A stretch of DNA of 64,000 nt from assembly GCA_963724535.1 (NCBI GenBank), contig CAVRVD010000009.1, positions 1 to 64,000 on the forward strand. Direction: 5' to 3'. The stretch comes from JADJPO01 sp963724535 (GTDB lineage Bacteria; Actinomycetota; Actinomycetes; Actinomycetales; Kineosporiaceae). Of the stretch, positions 42,138 to 51,258 are shown piece after piece (within the stretch, counting starts at the first letter, position 1; every line of letters starts with the position of its first letter). The notes below the pieces were generated by a model, which saw only the letters and a list, made by a program, of their open reading frames with translations, made no database searches and had not been told where the DNA came from. The position numbers and the translations under genes are program-made.

Positions 42138-42907
42138 GGGAGCCGGAGGCGCCGACCCGTCCCGTCCGCGCGGTCATCTTCGACTGGGGCGGCACCCTGA
42201 CCCCCTGGCACACCGTCGATCTCGCAGAGCAGTGGCGGGTCTACGCGAGCGTCTACGCCGACCATCCCGACGAGGCTGAGGTGATGGCGAGCCGGATCCT
42301 GGCAGCCGAGGATGCAGCGTGGTCCCGGATCCGGGCCGGTGGTGCGAGTGCTCGGCTCGCCGAAGTGCTTGCCGAGGCCGGCGTCGCCTCCGACCACCCG
42401 GGCCACGACGCAGCCCTGACGGCCTACGAGGAGTTCTGGGAGCCGCACACCTACACCGACACCGACGTGCCGGCCCTGTTCGCCGGCCTGCGTGAACTGG
42501 GCATCAGGGTCGGCGTGCTGTCGAACACGATCTGGTCACGCGAGTACCACGACCGGGTGTTCGCCCGTGACGGCGTGCTGGACCTGATCGACGGGTCCGT
42601 CTACACCTCCGAGATCGACCACGCCAAGCCGCACCGCGAGGCCTTCCAGGCGGCCATGGCTGCGGTCGGAGTCGACGACCCGCACTCATGCGTCTACGTC
42701 GGTGACCGGCCCTACGAAGACGTGCACGGCTCCCAGCGCGCCGGGATGAGGGCCATCCTCGTCCCGCACTCCGATATCCCCGCCCCGCAGCAGGTCCCCG
42801 TCGACGTCGCCCCGGATGGCGTGGCGCACCGGCTCCTCGACGTGCTCGAGCACGTCGAGGCCTGGCTCGACGGCAGGGTCTCGGCGCTGCCCGAGCCCGG
42901 CCGGTGA
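42134..42907 (+). CDS. HAD-superfamily hydrolase
   Basis: 257 aa, subfamily IA-like. Motif I FDWGGTLTP holds the nucleophile Asp but with Trp/Gly instead of the usual Asp at +2 (DWGGT), as seen in some HAD phosphatases; motif II VLSNT, motif III Lys in HAKPHREAF and motif IV GDRPYEDVHG are intact. Substrate unknown, probably a small phosphorylated metabolite. It is translationally coupled both to proS (GTGA) and to the exporter gene (GTGA). Confidence 0.85.
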   Translation: MREPEAPTRPVRAVIFDWGGTLTPWHTVDLAEQWRVYASVYADHPDEAEVMASRILAAEDAAWSRIRAGGASARLAEVLAEAGVASDHPGHDAALTAYEEFWEPHTYTDTDVPALFAGLRELGIRVGVLSNTIWSREYHDRVFARDGVLDLIDGSVYTSEIDHAKPHREAFQAAMAAVGVDDPHSCVYVGDRPYEDVHGSQRAGMRAILVPHSDIPAPQQVPVDVAPDGVAHRLLDVLEHVEAWLDGRVSALPEPGR

Positions 42908-43683
42908 CCGACTTCGACATCTCGACCGGAGCCCTCGTCGTCCTGATCGTCGCCGCGCTGGTCGCCGGCTGGGTGGACGCCGTGGTCGGTGGTGGTGGAC
43001 TGGTGCAGCTGCCGATGCTGCTGCTGGCCTTCCCTTCCGCCGCACCGGCGCAGATCCTGGCCACGAACAAGATGGCCTCGATCTTCGGCACGGCCACGTC
43101 GTCGGTCACCTACGCCCGCCGGATCCGGCCCGACCCCAGGACGGCGTTGAGCATGGCCGTCCCGGCGCTGGCCGGCTCGGCGGCGGGTGCCGCCGCGGCC
43201 CGGCTGATGTCCAACGAGGTGTTCCGACCGTTGGTGCTGGTGCTACTGGTCGCCGTCCTCGGCTACACGATCGCCCGGCCGAGCATCGGCGGACACACCC
43301 AGCTGCGCCACGACGGTGGCGCCCACTACGGCCGGGCCGCCCTGGTCGGCTCCGGCCTGGGGTTCTACGACGGCATCTTCGGTCCTGGCACCGGCTCGTT
43401 CCTGGTGATCGCCCTGGTCGGCGTCCTCGGCTACTCCTTCCTCGACGCCAGCGGCACCGCGAAGATCACCAACTTCGCGACCAACCTCGGCGCCCTCCTG
43501 GTGTTCATCCCGGCCGGCGCTCCGCTGTGGCGCACCGGGCTGGCGATGGGCTTGGCGAACCTGGTGGGCGGCTACCTCGGCGCCCGGACGGCAGTGGCCC
43601 GCGGCAGCGCGTTCGTCCGGGTGGTCTTCCTCGTCGTGGTCTCGGCGTTGATCCTGCGCCTGGGCTGGGACGTGCTCAGCTGA
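42904..43683 (+). CDS. TauE/SafE (TSUP) family membrane transporter
   Basis: 259 aa with 7-8 predicted membrane helices. Two TSUP half-repeats are visible: GWVDAVVGGGGLVQLPMLL with the LATNKMAS motif in the first half and GFYDGIFGPGTGSFL with ATNLGALLVF in the second. The family exports or imports sulfite, sulfoacetate or other organosulfonates. Which is not deducible. It ends 8 bases inside the convergent DinB gene. Confidence 0.88.
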   Translation: MTDFDISTGALVVLIVAALVAGWVDAVVGGGGLVQLPMLLLAFPSAAPAQILATNKMASIFGTATSSVTYARRIRPDPRTALSMAVPALAGSAAGAAAARLMSNEVFRPLVLVLLVAVLGYTIARPSIGGHTQLRHDGGAHYGRAALVGSGLGFYDGIFGPGTGSFLVIALVGVLGYSFLDASGTAKITNFATNLGALLVFIPAGAPLWRTGLAMGLANLVGGYLGARTAVARGSAFVRVVFLVVVSALILRLGWDVLS

Positions 43684-44251
43684 CCTCGTCGCGAAGAGCG
43701 CCCTGCCGTGGTGGCGTCCACGGGGTGAGCCACGGTGTGGGCGGCCAGCCCTCTGTCGCGGCCACCAGCTCATAGGCCGTCGCGCCGTCGATGCTCTCCC
43801 GGACAAGGTCGGCGTGCCCGACGTGTCGGGCGACCTCCTCGATCAGGTGCAGCAGTACCCAACGCACCGACCAGCTGCCCACCTGCGCGAACCACGGCGC
43901 GTCCGGCGCTGGCACCCGGGCCTCGAGGTTGACCCCGGCGATGGCGGATGCCACCCGATCGGCTACCGCCCCGACCCGATCGCGCAGCACCTCGACGGTC
44001 TCGGCCTCGGTGGGGGAGAAGTCCGCGCCGTACTCCGCCGCGCGTTCGGCGAGCGATCCCAGGTCACCCGGCGATGGCTGCGGGGCCATGGCCACCCGCT
44101 CCATCCAGGAGGTCTCGACCGAGCAGATGTGCTTGAGCAGCCCGGAGATTGACAGTGTGCCCGCCGTCGGCGTCGACCGTGCCTGCTCGTCGGTCAGCCC
44201 GTACGACGCCGCGAGCAGCGCCTGGAACTGTTGGCGAAGGAGCGTCTGCAA
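43676..44251 (-). CDS. DinB-like four-helix protein (mycothiol-transferase type)
   Basis: 191 aa of the DinB/YfiT superfamily: four helices with metal-ligand-type histidines in LLKHICSVETSW (His41 area), and HLIEEVARHVGHADLVRE. In actinobacteria many members are mycothiol-dependent transferases. The first usable codon is TTG 44251, but the protein-like sequence continues upstream (LTDVSDEHHG before it) from a CTG at 44281, so the start is uncertain. It is divergent from a WYL regulator over a shared palindrome. Confidence 0.75.
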   Translation of the reverse strand: MQTLLRQQFQALLAASYGLTDEQARSTPTAGTLSISGLLKHICSVETSWMERVAMAPQPSPGDLGSLAERAAEYGADFSPTEAETVEVLRDRVGAVADRVASAIAGVNLEARVPAPDAPWFAQVGSWSVRWVLLHLIEEVARHVGHADLVRESIDGATAYELVAATEGWPPTPWLTPWTPPRQGALRDEVS

Positions 44252-44269
44252 CCCGTGATGCTCGTCGCT

Positions 44270-44289
44270 GACGTCTGTCAGACAGCGTC
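44270..44289. promoter_or_regulatory. Palindromic operator between dinB-like and WYL genes
   Basis: The core CTGTCAGACAG (44275-44285) is a perfect palindrome around one base; GACG/CGTC arms extend it. It overlaps both presumed starts and is the kind of site a WYL-family regulator could use for autoregulation. Confidence 0.55.
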
Positions 44290-44322
44290 GGGACCACGGG
44301 GCGGCTGCTGGACCTGCTCGCC

Positions 44323-45258
44323 ATGCTGCAGCGTGGCCCGTGGTCCGGCCCGGAGCTGGCCGCCCACCTCGGGGTCACCCAGCGGTCGGTACGCCGCGAT
44401 GTCCATCGGCTTCGCGACCTGGGCTACCCGGTCGCCGCAGTCGGCGGACCCGGCGGCGGCTACCGGTTGGTCGCCGGCGGCGCGGTGCCGCCGCTGGTGC
44501 TCGACGACGAGGCCGCGGTGGCCGTCGCGGTCTGCCTGCGGCTGGCGTCGCTGAACCCGATCGACGGCATCGGCGACGGCGCTCTGCGGGCGCTCACCGT
44601 GCTCGACCGGGTGTTGCCGGCCCGGCTGCGCCGCCAGGTGGATGCGCTGTACGAAACGACCGAGACCCTGCCTGCTGCCAGCCCCGGTGAGACCGTGGCC
44701 GCGGCGACGCTGCTGGCGCTGGCCCGCAGCTGCTGGGAGACCGAGCGGGTCCACCTGACCTACCGCACCCGAGCCGGCGAGCAGGCCCGGCGCCGGGTCG
44801 AGCCGTACCGGCTGGTCACCACCGGACGGCGCTGGTACCTGTTCGCCTGGGATGTCGATCGGGTCGACTGGCGCACCTTCCGGGTCGATCGGGTCAGCGC
44901 CGTCGAGCCGACAGGCTGGCGGTTCGCCGCTCGGTCGGCGCCGCCTGCTCGCGAGCATGTGCGGCAGGCGATCACCCAGGCGCCCTACCGCTGGCAGGTG
45001 CGACTGCGGGCGGGGGTGCCGGCGCAGCGTCTGGGCGAGATGTCACCGGCGGCGGTCGAGGTGCGTCCCGATCCGGGCGGTTTCTCGTGCGAGCTGCGCT
45101 TCGGGGTGCACGAACTGGATCACGCCGTCACCTTCGTCGCCAGTCTGCTGCTCCGCCACCCGGAGCAGGTGGAGATCATCGAACCGGACGAGCTGCGATC
45201 GGCCTGTCGGGAGATCGGCCGGCGGCTGCAGCGGATGGGTCGGCCGACTGCGCCCTGA
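44323..45258 (+). CDS. WYL-domain transcriptional regulator (YafY family)
   Basis: 311 aa from ATG 44323: HTH_11 (GPWSGPELAAHLGVTQRSVRRDVHRL), WYL domain (about 125-195, GRRWYLFAWDVDRVDWRTFRVDRV) and the C-terminal WCX extension. The ATG cuts the first helix of the HTH; the missing residues (GRLLDLLA) are encoded in frame just upstream, where an in-frame stop is followed only by CTG (44275) as a possible start. The true N-terminus is therefore probably CTG-initiated or a leaderless variant. It likely regulates the divergent DinB-like gene. Confidence 0.85.
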   Translation: MLQRGPWSGPELAAHLGVTQRSVRRDVHRLRDLGYPVAAVGGPGGGYRLVAGGAVPPLVLDDEAAVAVAVCLRLASLNPIDGIGDGALRALTVLDRVLPARLRRQVDALYETTETLPAASPGETVAAATLLALARSCWETERVHLTYRTRAGEQARRRVEPYRLVTTGRRWYLFAWDVDRVDWRTFRVDRVSAVEPTGWRFAARSAPPAREHVRQAITQAPYRWQVRLRAGVPAQRLGEMSPAAVEVRPDPGGFSCELRFGVHELDHAVTFVASLLLRHPEQVEIIEPDELRSACREIGRRLQRMGRPTAP

Positions 45259-45282
45259 CCGGACGCGGCGCGCTGACCGATC

Positions 45283-46272
45283 TCAGGCGCCCGGGAGCGC
45301 CGGCACCTGCCCACCCCATGCCTGCGCCCGCCGGACGGTGGCGACCACCTCGGTTGCCAGCTCCGTCCGCAGTGATGGGGAGACCTGGGCGAGAGTGGCC
45401 AGCAGTCGGGTGGTCATCGCGTTCTCGACCCGGACGGCGAGCCCCGCGGCGGTGGACGGGCCGTCCACCACCCCGACGTCGTAGCCGGGCGATGCCGCGG
45501 GAGCCCGACCGCCCGCCCGGCCGAGTGCATCGGCCGCCCGGTCACGCATCGCCCGGTGCGCCTGCCAGGACGCCGTGGCCGCGGCCCGTGCGCCCGGCGG
45601 CACCCATGCGGTCACCACCCCGTACCCATAGACGGCGGCGTGTGTGTCGGCCACCAACCGGGCCAACGCATCCCGCTCGGCGGCGGCCGCCGGGGAGTCG
45701 TCGATCGGGACCGGCGACGTCGCTGGCGACGCTGCGGGCGCGGCCGCGACCGCGGGATCCTGGAACGGGGTCGTCCCGGCCAACCGGTCGGCGTGCCCGG
45801 CCCGGGACGCCGCCACCTCGGTCAGCAGCACCGCCACCGGGGCGGACACCGACGCGACCTCCGCCAGCGCCTGACCCGCGGCGTCGCGTTCCAGCTCGGC
45901 CAGCCCTGCGGCGTCGGTCTGCGTCCCGGCGGTGTGCCCGGGCGAGACCGAGGGCGACGGCGGGACCGGGGGTGCGGTGGGCGAGAGCTCCGCGCCCAGC
46001 GCGACCAGATGCGCCGCGTGGTCCGCACCGATCGCGTCCTGACCCGCGGTCACGGCCGCGGTCCGCAGGGCGCGGGCCTGCTGCACGGTCCGACGCAGCG
46101 CCTCGGCGTCGGCCTCGGCGTCCGGTCCGCTCCCCACGGCCGAGTCCGGGGTGGGTCCACCAGTGCAGCCGCCGAGCAGCCCGGTCACCGCTGCGACGGC
46201 CACGGTGCCGGCGATCAGGACGGCGCGCCGTCCGGGCCCACCCGGATGCCGGGCGAGGACCGGACCTGTCAT
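45283..46272 (-). CDS. DUF4439 ferritin-like lipoprotein
   Basis: 329 aa. The N-terminus has an RR pair and hydrophobic stretch ending in a lipobox GLLGGC, so a surface lipoprotein is likely. The C-terminal part (about 190-329) matches the ferritin-like DUF4439 fold (ALARLVADTHAAVYGYGVVTAW, HRAMRDRA); the middle is Ala/Pro/Ser-rich. Whether it binds metal is unknown. ATG 46272 puts the signal at the start; longer readings lack it. It is divergent from the rimP-infB operon, an arrangement seen in other actinobacteria. Confidence 0.75.
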   Translation of the reverse strand: MTGPVLARHPGGPGRRAVLIAGTVAVAAVTGLLGGCTGGPTPDSAVGSGPDAEADAEALRRTVQQARALRTAAVTAGQDAIGADHAAHLVALGAELSPTAPPVPPSPSVSPGHTAGTQTDAAGLAELERDAAGQALAEVASVSAPVAVLLTEVAASRAGHADRLAGTTPFQDPAVAAAPAASPATSPVPIDDSPAAAAERDALARLVADTHAAVYGYGVVTAWVPPGARAAATASWQAHRAMRDRAADALGRAGGRAPAASPGYDVGVVDGPSTAAGLAVRVENAMTTRLLATLAQVSPSLRTELATEVVATVRRAQAWGGQVPALPGA

Positions 46273-46408
46273 GCTCGGATCATTCCATGACCGTCGACGC
46301 CGCCCGTCCGCCGGTCTCCTACACCGGACGGCGCCCGGGTCGGCGCAGGTAGGCTGCCCATACCAGGCGCCGAAGGCGTACGGCTCAGCGGAGACGGAGG
46401 GCCCAGCG

Positions 46409-46873
46409 ATGGGGGCGGCGCAGGTCGACGCGGTGCGGCAGATCGCCGCGGACGCCGTCGCCACGGCAGGTCTGGTGCTCGAGGACGTCACGGTCAGCCA
46501 GGCCGGGCGCCGCCGCGTCCTCCGGGTGATCGTCGACCTGCCCGCCGACCGGCTCGGCGGGGTCCCGATGGAGGGGGTCGCCGAGGCCTCCAAGGCGCTC
46601 TCGACCGCTCTGGACGCCAGTGACGCACTCGGCTCGGGGCCCTACACCCTCGAGGTCACCTCGCCCGGTGCCGAGCGGCCGCTCACCGAACGCCGGCACT
46701 GGTCCCGGGCCAGGGGTCGGCTGGTGACCGTGACCCTGACCGACTCCAACACGCTCGACGGCCGGCTGCGTGAGGTCGACGAGGCCGGTCTCACTCTGGA
46801 CGGCGCGACGCTGCTGCCGTGGGAGGCGGTGCAGCGCGGCCGGGTCCGGCTGGACTTCTCCGGAGGCGGTTGA
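46409..46873 (+). CDS. rimP: Ribosome maturation factor RimP
   Basis: 154 aa, helping 30S assembly around S12. N-terminal domain with AGRRRVLRVIVDLPAD and YTLEVTSPGAERPLTERRHW, then the C-terminal Sm-like barrel (RGRLVTVTLTDSNTLDGRLREVDE). ATG 46409 is preceded by GGAGG. Its TGA overlaps the nusA ATG by one base, starting the conserved rimP-nusA-ylxR-infB operon. Confidence 0.94.
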   Translation: MGAAQVDAVRQIAADAVATAGLVLEDVTVSQAGRRRVLRVIVDLPADRLGGVPMEGVAEASKALSTALDASDALGSGPYTLEVTSPGAERPLTERRHWSRARGRLVTVTLTDSNTLDGRLREVDEAGLTLDGATLLPWEAVQRGRVRLDFSGGG

Positions 46874-47844
46874 TGGACATCGACCTGACCGCCCTGCGCG
46901 TCATCGAACAGGAGAAGGAGATTCCCTTCGACGTGCTGGTGCGCACCATCGAGCAGGCGATGCTGCTCGCCTACCACCGCACCGAGGGCGCCGAGGTGGA
47001 CGCCCGGGTGGAGCTGGACCGGGCTACCGGACACGTCGTGGTTTGGGCCCGCGAGGTCGACGTCAACGGCCAGGTGCTGCGGGAGTGGGACGACACCCCC
47101 GAGGGGTTCGGCCGGATCGCGGCCACCACCGCCCGGCAGACGATCCTGCAGCGTCTGCGTGACGCCGAGGACGAGCACGTCCTGGGGGAGTTCATGGGCA
47201 AGGAGGGGGACATCGTCTCCGGAATCGTGCAGCAGGGCCGCGATCCCCGGATGGTGCACGTCGACCTCGGCACCGTGGAAGCAGTGCTGCCCCCGGCCGA
47301 GCAGGTCCCCGGCGAGGACTACAGCCACGGCACCCGGCTGCGCTGCTACGTGGTCGCCGTGCGCAAGGGTGCCAAGGGACCCTCGATCACCGTGTCGCGC
47401 ACCCATCCCAACCTGGTCCGCAAGCTCTTCGCCCTGGAGGTCCCCGAGGTCGCCGACGGCGTGGTCGAGATCGTCGCGCTGGCCCGGGAGGCCGGCCACC
47501 GCACCAAGATGGCCGTCCGCTCCTCCCTGTCGGGGATGAACGCCAAGGGCGCCTGTATCGGAGCGATGGGCCAGCGGGTGCGCGCCGTGGTCGCCGAGCT
47601 GCACGGTGAGAAGATCGACATCATCGACTACAGCGACGATCCGGCCACGTTCGTCGCGGCCGCGCTGTCCCCGGCCAAGGTCACTGCGGTCGAGTCGATC
47701 GACTCCTCGACCCGCTCGGCTCGGGTCGTCGTCCCCGACTACCAGTTGTCCCTGGCGATCGGCAAGGAGGGGCAGAACGCCCGGCTGGCGGCCAAGTTGA
47801 CCGGCTGGCGGATCGACATCCGCCCCGACGTCCCCGCCTCGTGA
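46873..47844 (+). CDS. nusA: Transcription termination/antitermination factor NusA
   Basis: 323 aa, the short actinobacterial form without C-terminal acidic repeats. Domains: N-terminal RNA-polymerase-binding (1-100), S1 (about 105-180, GDIVSGIVQQGRD...VEAVLP), KH1 (about 190-250) and KH2 (about 255-320, LAIGKEGQNARLAAKLTGWRIDI). It overlaps rimP by one base and the ylxR gene by GTGA. Confidence 0.96.
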   Translation: MDIDLTALRVIEQEKEIPFDVLVRTIEQAMLLAYHRTEGAEVDARVELDRATGHVVVWAREVDVNGQVLREWDDTPEGFGRIAATTARQTILQRLRDAEDEHVLGEFMGKEGDIVSGIVQQGRDPRMVHVDLGTVEAVLPPAEQVPGEDYSHGTRLRCYVVAVRKGAKGPSITVSRTHPNLVRKLFALEVPEVADGVVEIVALAREAGHRTKMAVRSSLSGMNAKGACIGAMGQRVRAVVAELHGEKIDIIDYSDDPATFVAAALSPAKVTAVESIDSSTRSARVVVPDYQLSLAIGKEGQNARLAAKLTGWRIDIRPDVPAS

Positions 47845-48257
47845 CCACCCGGCAGCGGGGTGCGACCGGACGACGACGCAGACGCGCTACACTGGCGCAG
47901 GCTGGTGAGACCGGTCCGCAGCGCACATGTGTGGGCTGCCGGCGCCGGGCGAGCCAGTACCTCCTGTTGCGAGTGGTGGCGCTCGAGGTCGACGGGCAGT
48001 TGTACGTCGAACCCGATCCCCGTCGTCGCCGTCCTGGCCGTGGTGCCTGGCTGCATGACGACCGGGGGTGCCTCGAGGCCGCGGAACGGCGCTCGGCGTT
48101 CAGCAGGGCACTGCGGCGCCGTGACCTGATGAGCACCGAACGACTCAGGAAGTGGCTCACCGTGCACGATGACCAACAGGACGCGCCGGGCATCGCCGGA
48201 TGCCCGGGGCGCGACAACGACAGAACGCCGTCCAACCGGAAGCGGGTCGAACGCTGA
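47841..48257 (+). CDS. YlxR (DUF448) RNA-binding protein
   Basis: 138 aa. The YlxR core QRTCVGCRRRASQYLLLRVV through GRGAWLHDDRGCLEAAERRSAFSRALRR lies at about 27-100, with Arg-rich flanks. In Bacillus the homologue modulates RNase P. GTG 47841 overlaps the nusA stop. The C-terminal 35 residues are not conserved. infB starts 88 bp later with its own strong ribosome site. Confidence 0.9.
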   Translation: MTTRQRGATGRRRRRATLAQAGETGPQRTCVGCRRRASQYLLLRVVALEVDGQLYVEPDPRRRRPGRGAWLHDDRGCLEAAERRSAFSRALRRRDLMSTERLRKWLTVHDDQQDAPGIAGCPGRDNDRTPSNRKRVER

Positions 48258-48345
48258 TGAGCACCCGATGAGTACCCAGCGATGAGTACCGCCCAGCCGT
48301 AACGACGGTCCGCGCCTGCCCGGCCCGGACCGAGACAGGAGAGAC

Positions 48346-51258
48346 GTGGCAAAGGTCCGGGTCTATGAGCTCGCCAAGGAGCTCGGAGTTGAGAGCAAGG
48401 TCGTCATGACCAGGCTCCAGGAGATGGGAGAGTTCGTCAGGTCGGCCTCGTCGACCGTCGAGCCCCCCGTGGTCCGCAAGCTGAAGGAGCAGCTCGCCTC
48501 GGTCGCCAAGCCGGCCGAGCAAGCACCTCCCGCCGTCAAGCCCGCCGCGAAGGCCAAGCCAGCCGTGCCCACGGCTCCGGCGGCGCCGCCGGCCCCCGCC
48601 CCAGAAGCCCCCGCGCCGGTCGTCCCCGCGCTGGAGGTCCCCGCGCCGTCCGCCCCGGCGGCGCCGGTCGCTCCAGAACCGGTCGCACCGGCTGCGGACC
48701 TGACGGCACCGGCGGCACCCGCGGCCCCCGCGGCACCCGCCGCGCCTGCGGCACCCGCGGCACCCGCGCCCGCGCCGACCAGCCCCACTGACCTGCCCTC
48801 GCGGCCCTCGCCCCGCCCCGGACCCGCCGTCCGGCCGCAGGCCCCCGCCGCCCGGGAGGGCGACGACGACGCCCCGCGTCCAGGCGCCCCGCGTCCCGGC
48901 AACAACCCGTTCGCGCCGAGCCAGGGCATGCCGCGTCCCGGCGGGCCCCGTCCCGGCAACAACCCGTTCGCGCCCAGCCAGGGCATGCCGCGTCCCGGCG
49001 GGTCGCGCGCAGGCGCCGGCGGGTCCGGTCCAGGCGGTTCCGGGACCACGGAGCGCTCCGGCGGACCCCGTCCCGGCGGCTCCCGTCCCGGCGCCGGCGG
49101 CGCACGGCCAAACCCGGGCATGATGCCAGGCCGAGCGGCGGTGTCGCGGCCCGGTTCTGGTGGCCCGGGTGCTCCTGGCCGGACCGGCGCCCCGGGACGT
49201 GGTGGTGGTGGCGGCGGCGGTCGTGGCGGTGGCTTCGGCGGCCGTCCCGGCGGTCCCGGCGGCCCGGGTGGCCCTGGTGGCCCCGGTGGTGGCCGCGGTT
49301 TCGGCAAGGGAGCCGGTGGCCGCGGTGGCACCCAGGGCGCTTTCGGTCGAGGCGGCCGTCCCGGCCGGGTCAAGAAGTCCAAGCGGCAGAAGCGCCAGGA
49401 GTTCGACAACATGCAGGCGCCCACCGCGGGCGGCGTGCAGGTTCCCCGTGGTGACGGCACGACCATCGTTCGGCTGCGGCGCGGGTCGTCGCTGACAGAC
49501 TTCGCCGAGAAGATCAACGCCAACCCGGCGAGCCTGGTCACGGTGCTGATCCACCTCGGTGAGATGGCCACCGCGACCCAGTCCCTCGACGAGGAGACCT
49601 TCGCGCTGCTCGGTGCCGAGCTGGGCTACGACATCCAGATGGTCTCGCCGGAGGACGAGGACCGCGAGCTGCTCGAGTCCTTCGACATCGACCTCGAAGG
49701 TGAGGCCGAGGACGACGAGGAGTTCCTCGAGGCGCGTCCACCGGTGGTCACCGTCATGGGTCACGTCGACCACGGAAAGACCAAGCTGCTGGATGCGATC
49801 CGCTCGGCCAACGTGGTCGCGGGGGAGGCCGGTGGCATCACTCAACACATCGGTGCCTACCAGGTGGCCTACGAGCACGACGGCGTCATCCGGGCGTTGA
49901 CCTTCATCGACACCCCCGGCCACGAGGCGTTCACCGCGATGCGGGCTCGGGGCGCCAGGGTGACCGACATCGCCGTCCTGGTGGTCGCCGCGGACGACGG
50001 CGTGATGCCGCAGACGGTCGAGGCGCTCAACCACGCCCAGGCGGCCGGGGTGCCGGTCGTCGTGGCAGTGAACAAGGTGGACAAGGAGGGGGCCAACCCC
50101 GACAAGATCCGTCAGCAGCTCACCGAGTACAACCTGGTGGCCGAGGAGTACGGCGGCGACACCATGTTCGTCGAGGTCTCGGCCAAGCAGCGGCTCAACA
50201 TCGACGCCCTGCTCGAGGCGATCCTGCTCACCGCGGACGCCGCGTTGGACCTTCGGGCCAACCCGGACAAGCCGGCCCGTGGCGTGGCGGTCGAGGCGAG
50301 CCTGGACAAGGGTCGCGGCCCGTTGGCCACGGTGCTGGTCCAGTCCGGCACCCTGGCCGTCGGGGACTCGATTGTCACCGGCACCGCCTATGGGCGGGTG
50401 CGGGCGATGCTCGACGAGAACGGCGTCGCGATGGATGTGGCGCTGCCGTCCCGTCCGGTGCAGGTGCTCGGCCTGACCTCGGTGCCGCGGGCCGGTGACT
50501 CCTTCATCGTCGCTCCTGACGACAGGACCGCTCGCCAGATCGCCGAGAAGCGCGAGGCGGTCGAGCGCGCGGCCATGCTGGCCAGGCGTCGCAAGCGGAT
50601 CAGCCTGGAGGACTTCACCAGGGCCCTCGAGCTGGGCAAGGTGCAGACCCTGAACCTGATTCTCAAGGGCGACGTCTCCGGTTCGGTCGAGGCGCTGGAG
50701 GACGCGTTGCTGAAGATCGACGTCAGTGACGAGGTGGCGCTGCAGGTGATCCACCGCGGGGTCGGTGCGATCACCCAGAACGACGTCAACCTGGCTACGG
50801 TCGACAACGCAGTGATCCTCGGCTTCAACGTCCGGCCCGCTGAGCGGGTCGGTGACCTGGCCGAACGGGAGGGCGTCGACCTCCGGTACTACTCGGTCAT
50901 CTACCAGGCGATCGAGGACGTCGAGGCCGCGCTCAAGGGGATGCTCAAGCCGGAGTACGAGGAGGTGCAGCTCGGTACTGCCGAGGTGCGGGAGGTCTTC
51001 CGCTCGAGCAAGTTCGGCAACATTGCGGGCGCTCTGGTGCGCTCTGGGGAGATCCGGCGCAACGCCAAGGCGCGGCTACTGCGCGACGGTGTGGTGGTCG
51101 GTGACAACCTGTCCATCGAGTCGCTGCGCCGGTTCAAGGAGGACGCCACCGAGGTCCGCGAGGGCTACGAGTGCGGTATCGGTCTGGGGTCGTTCAACGA
51201 CATCAGAACCGACGACGTGATCGAGACCTTCGAGATGCGGGAGAAGCCACGTACGTAG
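48346..51258 (+). CDS. infB: Translation initiation factor IF-2 with a long low-complexity linker
   Basis: 970 aa. IF2_N (AKVRVYELAKELGVESKVVM) at 1-50; a Pro/Ala-rich then Gly/Arg/Pro-rich linker of some 300 residues, including two copies of PGNNPFAPSQGMPRPGG encoded by a near-perfect 60-bp repeat; a second IF2_N (about 380-445); the GTPase domain with GHVDHGKT (about 472), DTPGHEAF and NKVDKEGAN; then domains II, III and the C-terminal fMet-tRNA-binding domain. GTG 48346 follows AGGAGA. A typical large actinobacterial IF-2. The DUF503 gene joins its 3' end. Confidence 0.96.
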   Translation: MAKVRVYELAKELGVESKVVMTRLQEMGEFVRSASSTVEPPVVRKLKEQLASVAKPAEQAPPAVKPAAKAKPAVPTAPAAPPAPAPEAPAPVVPALEVPAPSAPAAPVAPEPVAPAADLTAPAAPAAPAAPAAPAAPAAPAPAPTSPTDLPSRPSPRPGPAVRPQAPAAREGDDDAPRPGAPRPGNNPFAPSQGMPRPGGPRPGNNPFAPSQGMPRPGGSRAGAGGSGPGGSGTTERSGGPRPGGSRPGAGGARPNPGMMPGRAAVSRPGSGGPGAPGRTGAPGRGGGGGGGRGGGFGGRPGGPGGPGGPGGPGGGRGFGKGAGGRGGTQGAFGRGGRPGRVKKSKRQKRQEFDNMQAPTAGGVQVPRGDGTTIVRLRRGSSLTDFAEKINANPASLVTVLIHLGEMATATQSLDEETFALLGAELGYDIQMVSPEDEDRELLESFDIDLEGEAEDDEEFLEARPPVVTVMGHVDHGKTKLLDAIRSANVVAGEAGGITQHIGAYQVAYEHDGVIRALTFIDTPGHEAFTAMRARGARVTDIAVLVVAADDGVMPQTVEALNHAQAAGVPVVVAVNKVDKEGANPDKIRQQLTEYNLVAEEYGGDTMFVEVSAKQRLNIDALLEAILLTADAALDLRANPDKPARGVAVEASLDKGRGPLATVLVQSGTLAVGDSIVTGTAYGRVRAMLDENGVAMDVALPSRPVQVLGLTSVPRAGDSFIVAPDDRTARQIAEKREAVERAAMLARRRKRISLEDFTRALELGKVQTLNLILKGDVSGSVEALEDALLKIDVSDEVALQVIHRGVGAITQNDVNLATVDNAVILGFNVRPAERVGDLAEREGVDLRYYSVIYQAIEDVEAALKGMLKPEYEEVQLGTAEVREVFRSSKFGNIAGALVRSGEIRRNAKARLLRDGVVVGDNLSIESLRRFKEDATEVREGYECGIGLGSFNDIRTDDVIETFEMREKPRT

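Noticed and set aside
48157..50754. 865-codon minus-strand open frame with Gly/Ala-rich repeats
   Set aside because: Antisense reading of the infB low-complexity linker and GTPase region; no independent coding signal.
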